Below are positions 41,391 to 50,875 of a DNA stretch of 64,000 nucleotides, piece by piece. Position 1 is the first letter of the stretch. The number at the start of each line of letters is the position of its first letter. The notes beneath the pieces were generated by a model. It was not told the DNA's origin, did not search any database, and saw nothing but the letters and a program-made list of their open reading frames with translations. A program made the translations under genes and the position numbers. Origin of the DNA: Bedellia somnulentella (taxonomy: Eukaryota; Arthropoda; Insecta; Lepidoptera; Bedelliidae); contig OY755171.1 of assembly GCA_963576735.1 (NCBI GenBank), forward strand, positions 13,578,001 through 13,642,000. The letters run 5' to 3'.

Positions 41391-41835
41391 TTAATAACAA
41401 TTGTACCCCCTGTTAGCATTGATGAGTGCTTGAAGTTGGTATCCCATCGAATTTACCATGATCCAACATACATTTGTACCTATGAAAGAATCCCAAACCT
41501 CATTTGCGTGGTTCTGTAAATTTTTAGTGGTTCTCACAATTGAAGGGTCCAGTTTTGGACCATAAGGCCCCACAAATTTTCGATTGGGTTAATATATGGA
41601 CTTTTTAGGGGCATATTTATTAAATCAAGATCATTTTGTTCAAAAATCCTACTAAATGTAATCCTAAAAATGCTACTCTATTATCGCATTATGTATGGAC
41701 GTATTGTCTTGAACGAATTTAATAAGTACATTTCCAAAGCAGGCATGATCTGTTGGAACGAGTACCTGATCTAATATGACTAAATACCCGTGACTATTTA
41801 ATCGATTGCTAATCTCCATAAGTACGCCCGGCCCG
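41391..41835 (-). pseudogene. Tc1-like transposase, C-terminal half
   Basis: The minus strand carries HGYLVILDQVLVPTDHACFG, FVQDNTSIHNAI (second catalytic D) and, after frame breaks, LINMPLKSPYINPIENLWG (catalytic E) and the end VNSMGYQLQALINANRGYN. These are the Tc1 DDE features. The N-terminus and first D are missing or unrecognisable. Confidence 0.75.
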
Positions 41836-42306
41836 GCCGCCGACATCCATCCCCAATAGCCGATAGAAATTCGACCGCTTCTAGAATTGGGAAGAACATT
41901 ACCGTCTGCATAGCGGCTATGGTTGACCCGCCATAATCTCAGGCGGCCGGCATTGCAGTATTTTTAATCTGTAAATACTTTTTCGACGACAAATAGACAA
42001 ATAGAACAAACATACATACAAACATACATACGCCCAATTCGTCGGCTATATCGGACACCTATATACCATCCTCACATTGCAACAATCTTGTTTTTCAAAT
42101 GATCGCTTATGCGGTACATTTTCTCATTGCTTTCTTGATTGCAAAACAAAAAGAAACGGTAAGTCAAATGGAATTAAAAATCCAAAAGGACATTATTTAA
42201 AATAGACTAATTCTCAGCTAAAGAGTTAAGAATAGTAATTGTTATACTACTTGAAGCATCAAGTGGCTGGCTGATTACATCAAGACTAAGGAGTTTGATT
42301 ATGCAA

Positions 42307-42545
42307 ATAAAAATATTGCATTATTTTAACAAAATCTGTCTTCTAAAATGAGTATTTTTGTTACAACTGTCACGTGACTAAAAACGACCGTGATAAGCTA
42401 TTTCTATTATGACGTAGATTGCGCGTAAACAGACTGTGTATCGCTTCGCTCATTGGTGTTTAATGCGGAATTGACGTCACTACAGGCCACAGCCGCCATA
42501 TTACTTAAAGTCGCGTTTTCGCTGCACATTTGAATATTGTATTTC
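42307..42545 (+). repeat. Dispersed repeat with CRE-like and E-box motifs
   Basis: About 85% alike to 49036-49278. It contains TCACGTGAC, ATGACGTAGATTG and GAATTGACGTCA, then GCCGCCATATTACTTAAAG. No coding; looks like a promoter-bearing terminal repeat or a MITE. Confidence 0.65.
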
Positions 42546-42904
42546 TATTGCAGTTAACAACCTTGTATTTTTATATATTTGCAAGACAATTATGACTTAA
42601 GAAATGACACATTGGTATATCCCCGCATTACGATTAGAACCCACGCATCAATGTATACGAAGTGAAATCTTATTCGGGAGCATTTCCCCGCTTCCCGTAA
42701 CCCGCACCGCCATAGTGATGTGCTCACAACTTTTCGGACGGTGTTTGTCTACTTAGGAAATGTTAGTAAAATCAATAATAATTTTCATATTTTTTATATT
42801 GAATACTGGAAATAAAGCATTTATTAATAAGCAAAGGAACATTAACAAATAAAGGATAAATAATTGTCTTTAAAATAAAACCACTACAAAAAATATTATT
42901 GAAA

Positions 42905-43045
42905 ATGATAATTTATTATATACGTAGGTCACCCTATAAGTTTTAGTTAACTGACTATGACAGGCTAAAATTTCAAAAGGGCGAGAGTAGTACCAGTAGT
43001 GGCCGTCGGCCAAGAAAAGTTTGTGGATCTGTAAAGAATTACTTC
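42905..43045 (+). repeat. Unclassified repeat, second copy at 7322
   Basis: Plus-strand counterpart of 7322-7478; shares ATAATTTATTATATACGTAG and AAAAGTTTGTGGATCTGTA. Confidence 0.6.
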
Positions 43046-43494
43046 TGTTATAATGGGAGGTTTTCCTTTTTTCTTTTTTTCTTCTTCCCTGTTCTCAGGA
43101 TAGATGGCGCCAGTTTTGCTATGTTACTGGTAGGAACGGAACGTCACACCGTTTTTCATACTTGGATGTAATGATACCGTAAAACGGAACGTACATAAAA
43201 ACGTTCTGATTTAAAAGTCTAAATAAATATCAGTTTAAGCCAAGATAGCTTAAAAGTAAATAAACAAAGACGGTATTTATATTTAACATTCTTTTTGTTG
43301 TTTTTACTCGCCAAAAAGTTACTCTATGGTGATGTGACACATGTTTTTAAAGTTGACATTGGCGAAATTATTGTGGCAACACGATTGAGGCCACGAAGAA
43401 AAAATTTAAGTAAGTAACGTAGTTACATCAACGCCATCTACAGAGCTCTAGGAAACTATGTTGTTTTTTTATTTCTCAAAAAGAAAACCTCTCA

Positions 43495-44098
43495 TTGGCC
43501 TAGACCTCGCTTTTTTAACATACCCTTTTTGTATTATAAATCGATAAAGGACATCAAACTTAACAACTTTGCCTATGGAATGCCTATCTAAAATATTGTA
43601 ATTTTCAAAAAATAATAATAATTAAAAATTGTCGTACCTAGTTCAAACTGAGAATGTATGGAATGAGATTCCTTGTTTCAGTGAAAATAAGAAATTAAAA
43701 AAAAAACATCTGATCTATGCTTTTTGCTCCGTAAACAAAAACATAACTTCTTTCTGTATTTTCCAGTTCAATCGCTCGCTTACCGGTTTATTTTCATGAT
43801 ATTATTTTTCAACGACGATCAATACAACTGGAAAATACCGAAAGAAGTTATATTTTTGTTTACAGAGTGAAAAGCATAGATCAAATGTTTTTTTTTAATT
43901 TCTTATTTTCACTGAAGCAAGGAATCTCATTCTATACATTCTCAGTTTGAACTAGGTACGTCAATTTTTAATTATTATTATTTTTTGAAAATTACAATAT
44001 TTTAGATAGGCATTCCATGGGCAAAGTTGTTTAGTTTGATGTCCTTTATCGATTTATAATATAAAAAGGTTATGTTATAAAAGCGAGGTCTAGGCCAA
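43495..44098. mobile_element. TTGGCC fold-back element, 604-bp palindrome
   Basis: Starts TTGGCCTAGACCTCGC and ends GCGAGGTCTAGGCCAA. The arms of about 280 bp are nearly complementary throughout (TATTATAAATCGATAAAGG, ATGGAATGCCTATCTAAAAT). The loop of about 50 bp carries ACCGGTTTATTTTCATGATA. No coding. Family members at 24083, 24458 and 46290. Confidence 0.85.
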
Positions 44099-44120
44099 CA
44101 TACCCTTTTTATATTTCAAA

Positions 44121-44180
44121 CTAGCTGTGCCCGCGACTTCGTTCGCGTGATTGTCGAGAACAAAAAAACGTCGTTTAGTT
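44121..44180 (-). mobile_element. Helitron 3' end
   Basis: CTAGCTGTGCCCGCGACTTC after an A, with a CGCG-ACTTCGTT-CGCG hairpin: a minus-strand Helitron terminus. The 5' partner was not found, so the element's length is unknown. Confidence 0.55.
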
Positions 44181-44934
44181 AAGAGTATATCACCTTTTTG
44201 AAATAAAATAAAGAACCAATGAAATCTAATGAAATCTAATGCGGACACTTATTGTGATGTAGGAACTATTGAGTATTTCATAATGATATTTAATTAATTA
44301 CAGTAGCCATTATCCAGTTGAAATAATAAAAGGTCATAACTGTGTGTATCTCATTTGAATTAGTGTTTATTTAGATACAGTTACAGGGTTAGCCAAAGAT
44401 TATGGATCGCTACCTTGTACGATCCTAGCAGAGCTGCATAATGCATCAATATATTTATAAAGCCCTTTTGTTTTTAAAACTTCGGAATTTTGCATATAGA
44501 TCATATATCAATCCCGCCCGATTTCGGCCACAGCAACTTCTGGTATCCGGCTATTAAGAGTGTGTTCATGTGCTCTCATGTGACTGACATAGCCAATCTT
44601 TCCGACAAATGTTCTATGACGTATGTTGAAAAATCAGTAACCCTCCAATATATATGTAGTTATTATTGATGGCCGCAGGTGGTCGGGCCTTGAGCTCATC
44701 ACTCTTTGCTTCGAGCTCATCACGTCTTTTCCTTCCGAAAAGAAATATTAACCGGTTGGGGTGAAATTTAAATTACTAAATTTCACTCAAGAAAGAATAA
44801 AACAAACAGGGTAAGCTAAATAAAACCGCTCATAAAAGGTACTTTACTATTATTAGGGTTTACGGTTGTTGGTTGTACTATGATAATATATTGAATTAAA
44901 TCGATTTATCAGTGGCATAATATGCACTGTAATA
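44181..44934. other. Non-coding, nothing firmly recognised
   Basis: A short RTE-like word (GATCGCTACCTTGTACGATC) at 44405 may be a decayed RTE fragment; otherwise nothing supported. Confidence 0.35.
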
Positions 44935-45182
44935 GCTGTGTAGTGTCGGCTTAGAATAGCACTACCCCATTTCTTCCGGTGGATGTACGTAAGAGGCGAC
45001 TAACGGTATTGGGGGTTTTTAAGGGATTTTTGGGCGATGCGGTTGGAGACACATCACCAACAACCTTTATTTTACCATCTTTTCCCAACTCAATTTTCCA
45101 AAAGTGGCTGAGGAATTTCTAATTCCTTAGCTCTGGCTACCCCTTCTAGGGATTTATAGTCGTGAGTATATGTATGTATAAT
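44935..45182 (+). repeat. RTE-derived short element, best-preserved copy
   Basis: About 248 bp: GCTGTGTAGTGTCGGCTTAG, GGGCGATGCGGTTGGAGAC, CAACAACCTTTATTTTACCA, GCTCTGGCTACCCC, and a GTGAGTATATGTATGTAT tail. Confidence 0.9.
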
Positions 45183-45298
45183 ATGCAAATATAACTAAAT
45201 TAAGGTTAGTCACTTAGGTCACTACATCATTTTAGTGTTTAAAAAAGTAGAACTTAAAAGATGTCTTATGTTTCTGGTGTTTAATACATACATACATA

Positions 45299-45545
45299 CA
45301 TATTCTCACGCCGTTAGTTCCCATTGGGGTAGGCAGAGACTATCGATCGCCACTTTGTACTTTACACTTTTTTTATCGCCAATGTGAAAGGTAATGTTAG
45401 TAGAAGACGACTTCGGAGGACACATTTGGATCAAATAGAAAACGTGCTCAAAAAGGCAGGTGTCCGCAGTATGAAGAATAAAAGAGCATGTATGAAAAGA
45501 TTGATGGATGTAAACGTAGCCACAGAGGTTTGGTATTTAATGTAG
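45299..45545. repeat. RTE 3' fragment with 5' inversion (twin-primed)
   Basis: 45299-45362 is the RTE tail on the minus strand (through KWRSIVSAYP). 45373-45545 is the neighbouring upstream part of the RTE on the plus strand (ANVKGNVSRRRLRRTHLDQ, KKAGVRSMKNKRACMKR). The two parts are contiguous in the intact RTE and were inverted at insertion. Confidence 0.78.
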
Positions 45546-45829
45546 ACCAAAATTCAGTTTTTTATTATAAACGTTCACGAAAACTGGTTGTGAAGTGACG
45601 TGCATTTGAAGAATGGCTAAGAATTTCAAAATTCTGCTCACCAAATTGGATTTATTAATAGGCAGACTATTTACATAATATATTAATATTAATAAGCCTA
45701 ATTTAAGAAACTAAGTAAAGATAATATTTAAAAGCATTTAGTTATTTTCATAGTCGGTGAATTCACTTGACATTGGCAGCTTGTATTAATTTCGACTTGC
45801 TTGTTTCCTGTAGCTTCTATTATTTTAAC

Positions 45830-46215
45830 CGACTTTAAAATAAGGGGTTAAAGGGGCTAAAAAAATGCAAATTTAATTTTTGCTTTATTTTATTTTGGTT
45901 CTTTATTTTATTTTTGCACAATGCCATCTATCGGACTTTGGATTCCAACTATCAACATTAGTTTTATATTTAGACTTTAGATGTCGTTACAAGTACTATA
46001 CTGAATTGCGTAACGTAATATTTTTCTTCTTCAACTCACAAAATTAATCATATCTTTTGATAGAGTGAACCGATTTCGATGAAACAAAAACTTAGTTATA
46101 CCTCAAGTTACGTTTAATTTTTGTATATAAACATTTTAGCATTGAATTCGTAGATTTTACGTGATGTGCGCACAAACAAACATATAAACAGACAAACAGA
46201 CAAAAATTGAAAAAA
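45830..46215. repeat. Possible decayed transposon
   Basis: ACCGACTTTAAAATAAGGGG at the left and GAACCGATTTCGATGAAAC plus (ACAAACAGACAAACAGAC) at the right are words typical of lepidopteran repeats. The family is not determined. Confidence 0.35.
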
Positions 46216-46289
46216 ATATGGAAATGGGTTCTGTTACTTATCTGTTCACACGCTGGCTATTTTTTTTTTTTCAATTTCTTCAATGTACA

Positions 46290-46707
46290 AAAATGACTTT
46301 TCTACAGATTTATTATATGTATAGATTGATAAAAGACATTAAATTAAACAACTTTGACTATGGAATGCTTATCGAAAATATTGTAGTTTTCAAAATAACT
46401 AATAATTAAAAAGTGTCACTGCCTAGATAAAACTGAGAAAGTATGGTGAGTTTCTTAGCCTAAGCTAAAATAAAAATAAAAAACGTATGGTCAAATCACA
46501 AGATGTTTTTTTTTATTTCAACTGAAGCTAAGAACCTTACTATACTTTCTCAGTTTGATCTAGGTACGACACTTTTTTTAATTATGAGTTATTTTAAAAA
46601 TTACAATATGTTAGATAAGCATTCCATAGGCAAAGTTGTTTAGTTTGATGTCTTGAATCGATTTAAAATATAAAAAAGGTATGTTTTAAAAACGAAGTCT
46701 TGGCCAA
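46290..46707. mobile_element. TTGGCC fold-back element, second palindrome
   Basis: Left arm (AAACAACTTTGACTATGGAATG) and right arm (CATTCCATAGGCAAAGTTG) are inverted copies; the right end AGTCTTGGCCAA is kept, the left end is eroded. Older than 43495-44098. Confidence 0.75.
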
Positions 46708-46868
46708 ATGTCGATAACTTAATCTAATGACAATTAAGTCGTGAAACAAGGATAACTTTTCCAACTCGGCATATTTGTAGATTTGTCGAAAATTATTGAC
46801 ATGAGATCGTGCTGTGTCAGGCTAGCATCAGGGCTGGCGTTACAATTGACGTATTTTTTAGTAACAAA

Positions 46869-47150
46869 ATGGCGCTCTGCGAAAGCAGTAGTAGTGGCAG
46901 TGGTAGTAATTTAGAAGAATTTGCACATAGGAGAATGTATAGAGGACGAATAAATTTCTCCTTTGACATAACTGAATTTGCTTTAAAGAAAAAAAATCGG
47001 ATAAGCAAAACAAGTGTCGAATATTTGAGGTCGCGGGTTCGAATCCCGCCTGTGTCGAAATTTTTCTTTCCTTTATTTATTCTTTATTTATTAGAATTAA
47101 TCCCCACATGAGGTTTTCATGAACAAAAAGATTTAAATTAAGTGTCAAAT
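46869..47150 (+). pseudogene. PIF/Harbinger transposase N-terminus, cut by a T1 repeat
   Basis: ATG 46869 starts MALCESSSSGSGSNLEEF, RRMYRGRINFSFDITEF, then NRISKTSVEYL, which resembles the start of HARBI1-like transposases (acidic/serine start, R-x-R-INF-F, R-S---VE-L). At about 47022 a 5'-truncated T1 repeat enters, flanked by AAGTGTC(G/A)AATATTT. Past it the frame resumes only as INKLEQL and decays. Confidence 0.6.
47022..47140 (+). repeat. T1 tRNA-like repeat, 5'-truncated, with TSD
   Basis: GAGGTCGCGGGTTCGAATCC, GTGTCGAAATTTTTCTTTCC, then CCCCACATGAGGTTTTCATG AACAAAAAG as the 3' end. 15-bp direct repeats with one difference flank it, indicating retrotransposition. Confidence 0.8.
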
Positions 47151-47854
47151 ATTTAATAAATTAAATTGGAGCAGTTATAGTTTTTCTTGACAATCGTCTG
47201 ACTTTTCAGAGTGGTGAAATAGGGGCCTGTTGTTTATCTTTAGAAAAGATGGTAACACATTCTCTACATAAATTGGTGTCTTTACATTCATATTTTCTGG
47301 AAATTAAACAGACTTTAAAAATTACACAACCAAAATATTGCAACAGTAGGGTTTATTTGGTGCTTTCGTATATTTTAGCCGAAAATCTTACAGACCCACA
47401 AAGGGATTCATTTTCTCTTTTCTTAGGAATGAATTGTGGCACCATGGTAGAAAAAGGTTACCATTTTTATACTTAGCAAACAAGAACCTTTTCACCTCAT
47501 AACCATTTTTTTAACTCAGTAATCTTGAGTATCAATTGAGGAAGTAGCAGTTAACTTTACGCAATTGTAAAATTTATAATATTTTTAGTATATAATTGAT
47601 GTGACGCTCAATTTCAAGCAGTCACGCAAGAATTAATTTAAAAAATAACTCTGAAAGTTGTTTCCTTTTCGCAAATCCTATTTTCAATAACGCTGCCTGT
47701 GAGTTGCGTGCAAACGTATTCTCATGCAAAATACGTGCCTTGGCATGTAAACCTATGATTTGCATGTTTAACTTTATACACGTAAAATTTCCCCTCACAC
47801 TTTTTAAATCACAATGAAGAAAGTACAAAATTTAGCTTTTTCATAAGTACAATG

Positions 47855-48126
47855 TACCAGGACTAAAAGATATGTTTGTAATGAACAAAAATAGAAACTT
47901 GAGAGGAAATTCTCTAAAACTATCACACTCCTCGTGTACAAGCAATCCGAGACTAAATTTTTTGCCAAACCGTATTGTGGACAAACTACCAGAGGCAGTG
48001 ATCAGTGCTCCCTCAGTGAACTCCTTTAAAAACAGACTTGACAAATATTTAAAACAAGTGCAGTGATATACACGCATCAGCAAAATATTGCTGCTAGTGT
48101 ATTATCTTGAATAATAATAATAATAA
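47855..48126 (+). pseudogene. LINE 3' end, reverse transcriptase C-terminus
   Basis: 47872-48066 encodes NLRGNSLKLSHSSC, NFLPNRIVDKLPEAV and SAPSVNSFKNRLDKYLKQVQ, the familiar last residues of CR1/L2-like reverse transcriptases. It ends in an (AAT)n tail at 48113-48126, a different tail from the two AAATA-tailed LINEs here. Confidence 0.75.
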
Positions 48127-48307
48127 ATGATTTGAAACTTCATTAAAATGCATAAAATAAGTGAATAACATAAAAATGAATTCAGATCTATGAATATTCA
48201 AACCATATTGTTCGGTGTCTAGGAGACAATGCACCTGAATCCGAAAGAAAACCTATTCTTGGATATATTTATGTATGTGTATTTTACTCAAACTAAAACG
48301 TTCTCAC

Positions 48308-48652
48308 CGTATATCCCCGAACGGGTTGGCAGAGGTACTAATACTTATCAACATCACGTCACATTGTCACCTGGTGTTCAGAGTACCCACGTTTTGCTTC
48401 GATAGTATACTCACTTGATAGAAGGCGGGCCTAACGCCGTTTTGTACGAATACACTGTCACATGACTAAGAACAAGTCAGCCATGTGGGTTTCCTCACGA
48501 GGTTGTCCCTCATCGTTAACCACCATGATAAATTTTCCACACATGTCTTTAGAAGAGATAAATTGTTGTAAGCCCGACCCGGGATTTGAACCCTCATCTT
48601 CGGCACGATAAGCGGTGTTCTATCCACTGGGCTATCACGGCTATATACTATA
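48308..48652 (-). repeat. T2 SINE, full-length minus copy
   Basis: The minus strand has CGTGATAGCCCAGTGGATAG, GGGTTCAAATCCCGGGTCGG and ends AACCCGTTCGGGGATATACG. Confidence 0.85.
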
Positions 48653-49035
48653 TCGTGGAAGTATGCCCTATCATATTTCATAATTTATTTGCGAATACTT
48701 GTTATTGGCTTAGTCGATAACTGAATTTGTAAACATTTGTTGTATTATTTAGCTGTAAGTATTCCGAACTAATAAATAAAATAAATAAATAAATATGTTA
48801 TGTTTAGAAAAATCTCACTTCCAAAAGTATTTAGTACCTTTGTCACGCTTTTTGAGAAAACAATAATTAATCCACCAAACCACGTGCTTAAATTAACATT
48901 TATTGAATCTGTTACAAAGACCTTCTTTCCAAAACATCCTTTACACTAATAGGCTATTTGACTGTAATAAAAATATAAAATTCTTTTATCTCATTGGTCT
49001 TAATATTTCTATTTTGGAGCAATATGTAATAATGC

Positions 49036-49278
49036 GAGATAAAAATATTGCATTATTTCACTGAAATCCGTCTTCTAAAATAAGTATTTTTGATGCAACT
49101 GTCACGTGACTAAAAACGAACGTGATTGGCTATTTCTATAATGACGTAGATTGCACATAAACAGACTATGTATCGCTTCGCTCATTGGTGTTTAATGCGG
49201 AATTGACGTCATTTGTGCTACAGCCGCCATAATACTTAAAGTCGCGTTTTCGCGGCACATTTGAATATTGCATTTTCT
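49036..49278 (+). repeat. Dispersed repeat with CRE-like and E-box motifs
   Basis: Second copy of 42307-42545: GTCACGTGACTAAAAACG, ATGACGTAGATTG, GAATTGACGTCA, GCCGCCATAATACTTAAAG. It ends about 60 bp before the BEL/Pao 5' LTR. Confidence 0.65.
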
Positions 49279-49337
49279 TTTTAGTTTTTTTAATAAAATA
49301 GCTAAAATGAAGACAGAAAAATATTTTTTAAGGGCTC

Positions 49338-49725
49338 TGTTAAAGCCACTTGGATCACTCGCTTTAACGGGCTCAAACATGAGCAATCCAGAGGCGCGTC
49401 AGTCACGTCAAACGCTATCACAGTAAAGACAAACAGCTTCGTGTATAAAAACCCTGATGCCGGCTCAACATCTCTCTCTTTTGCAACAAATTTGGCTTAA
49501 TTTGGAAGACACGGAGAAGACGAGAAGATATTTATTAATGTAAAAAACATTTAGTTTGATATTGTAATACAGCTGTAATAGTATCAAGAGAATAAATCTA
49601 AATCACAGCAAGTTGCCGTATCATTTTCATCTATCGAAGCCTCCAGCTTCGACTTGAGACGCCACCACGAGGCTGATCGAGTCCGTGAACGAGCAGCAGG
49701 CGCGCAGCAGCCTGCTAACCCTTCA
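49338..49725 (+). repeat. BEL/Pao 5' LTR
   Basis: TATAAAA at 49444-49450 and AATAAA at 49591-49596 mark likely promoter and polyadenylation signals. The apparent open frames across its GC-rich end are not genes. Confidence 0.88.
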
Positions 49726-49727
49726 TT

Positions 49728-49739
49728 TGGCGCCCGAAC
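49728..49739 (+). promoter_or_regulatory. Primer-binding site (tRNA-Lys type)
   Basis: TGGCGCCCGAAC two bases after the LTR, the complement of a lysine tRNA 3' end. Confidence 0.8.
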
Positions 49740-50875
49740 AAAAACTACTACCAACGATACGCACGGGGGAAGAGGAGGAGCTGAATCCACGCCACGCCGC
49801 CGGGAAGAAGCCAGGACAAGGGTTGGACGCAGCAGCCATCCCGCCTGCTAGCATCTGACCGAGGAGAGTGTCGTGAGCCAATTCATTCCTTTCTTTTCCT
49901 CACCGTATTAGCCCCCTCATCACGAGCAAATACAGGGTAGATAAAATTGTTATGAACCTACCTCAAAGTTTAATCCCCCTTTATCTTATCAATCCCCCTG
50001 TATTTCGCAATAGTTTTATAATATATTAATTTAATCTATAAAATTATAACCTCCAAATAGGTTATTTATTAAAATCATTAGTTTTCCAACAGGAAATAGG
50101 TTCCCAGCCGCATGGTTTCCATGATGACACAGAGCTGAACAATGATAACACATTTGTAATCATTGTTCACGCCAATCTGAGCCATTGCTGTTGGGTTCCA
50201 TGGTCCGCTGTAGGATTTAGGCCTCTCACATTTACATATTGCATTCTTGTCTTCCGTCCCATTGGCATGAGCCACTTAATTTAGCAAACCACATGGTCAT
50301 TCGCAACAGTCTGACCAACCAGAGGCATCACCTCTGCAGCCACCAAGTGCACATTGTGATCAACATACTCGCCTTACTCATCTACATTCTATCAGTGGAA
50401 GTAACAGCGCAGATATTGATATAGGTTTGTCACATGCAGGATTAACCTCACATGTGCCGGCATACCACTAACCCTAGTAACCTTCTACTTTTTTATTGAA
50501 TTAATTTGTTTAATTATTCATTTGTCACATTGCTTAAGTTCATGCCAGTCTCTGTGTCCTTCTTAAACTTAAGGGCAACAATTTCAAAGTGCATATACTC
50601 ATTTGTGCTTAAACTATTTCAGCAATACATACACTGAATTCAACCAGAGGAGACAGCTAGCTGTATCACAAGTGGTTGACTACACTACGAGCAACTGCAT
50701 ATACAGCCTGTCGTTCCAGTGGCTTCACTTCATTTTTACAAGGAGCGTAAGCCAATTTTACAATTTTAGTATTTAAATTTCCCCAATTAACACACATTAA
50801 CTCCAGGAACTTATTATTTACAAATATTTTACAATTTTTTACATTTAATTTATACATTTGTTGACTTATTTCATC
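49740..50875 (+). other. BEL/Pao leader, non-coding
   Basis: About 1.1 kb between primer site and gag start; no reading frame or family recognised. Confidence 0.5.

Noticed and set aside
49584..49851. GC-rich frames with R/A-rich products
   Set aside because: They cross the BEL/Pao LTR end and primer site and have no conserved protein.
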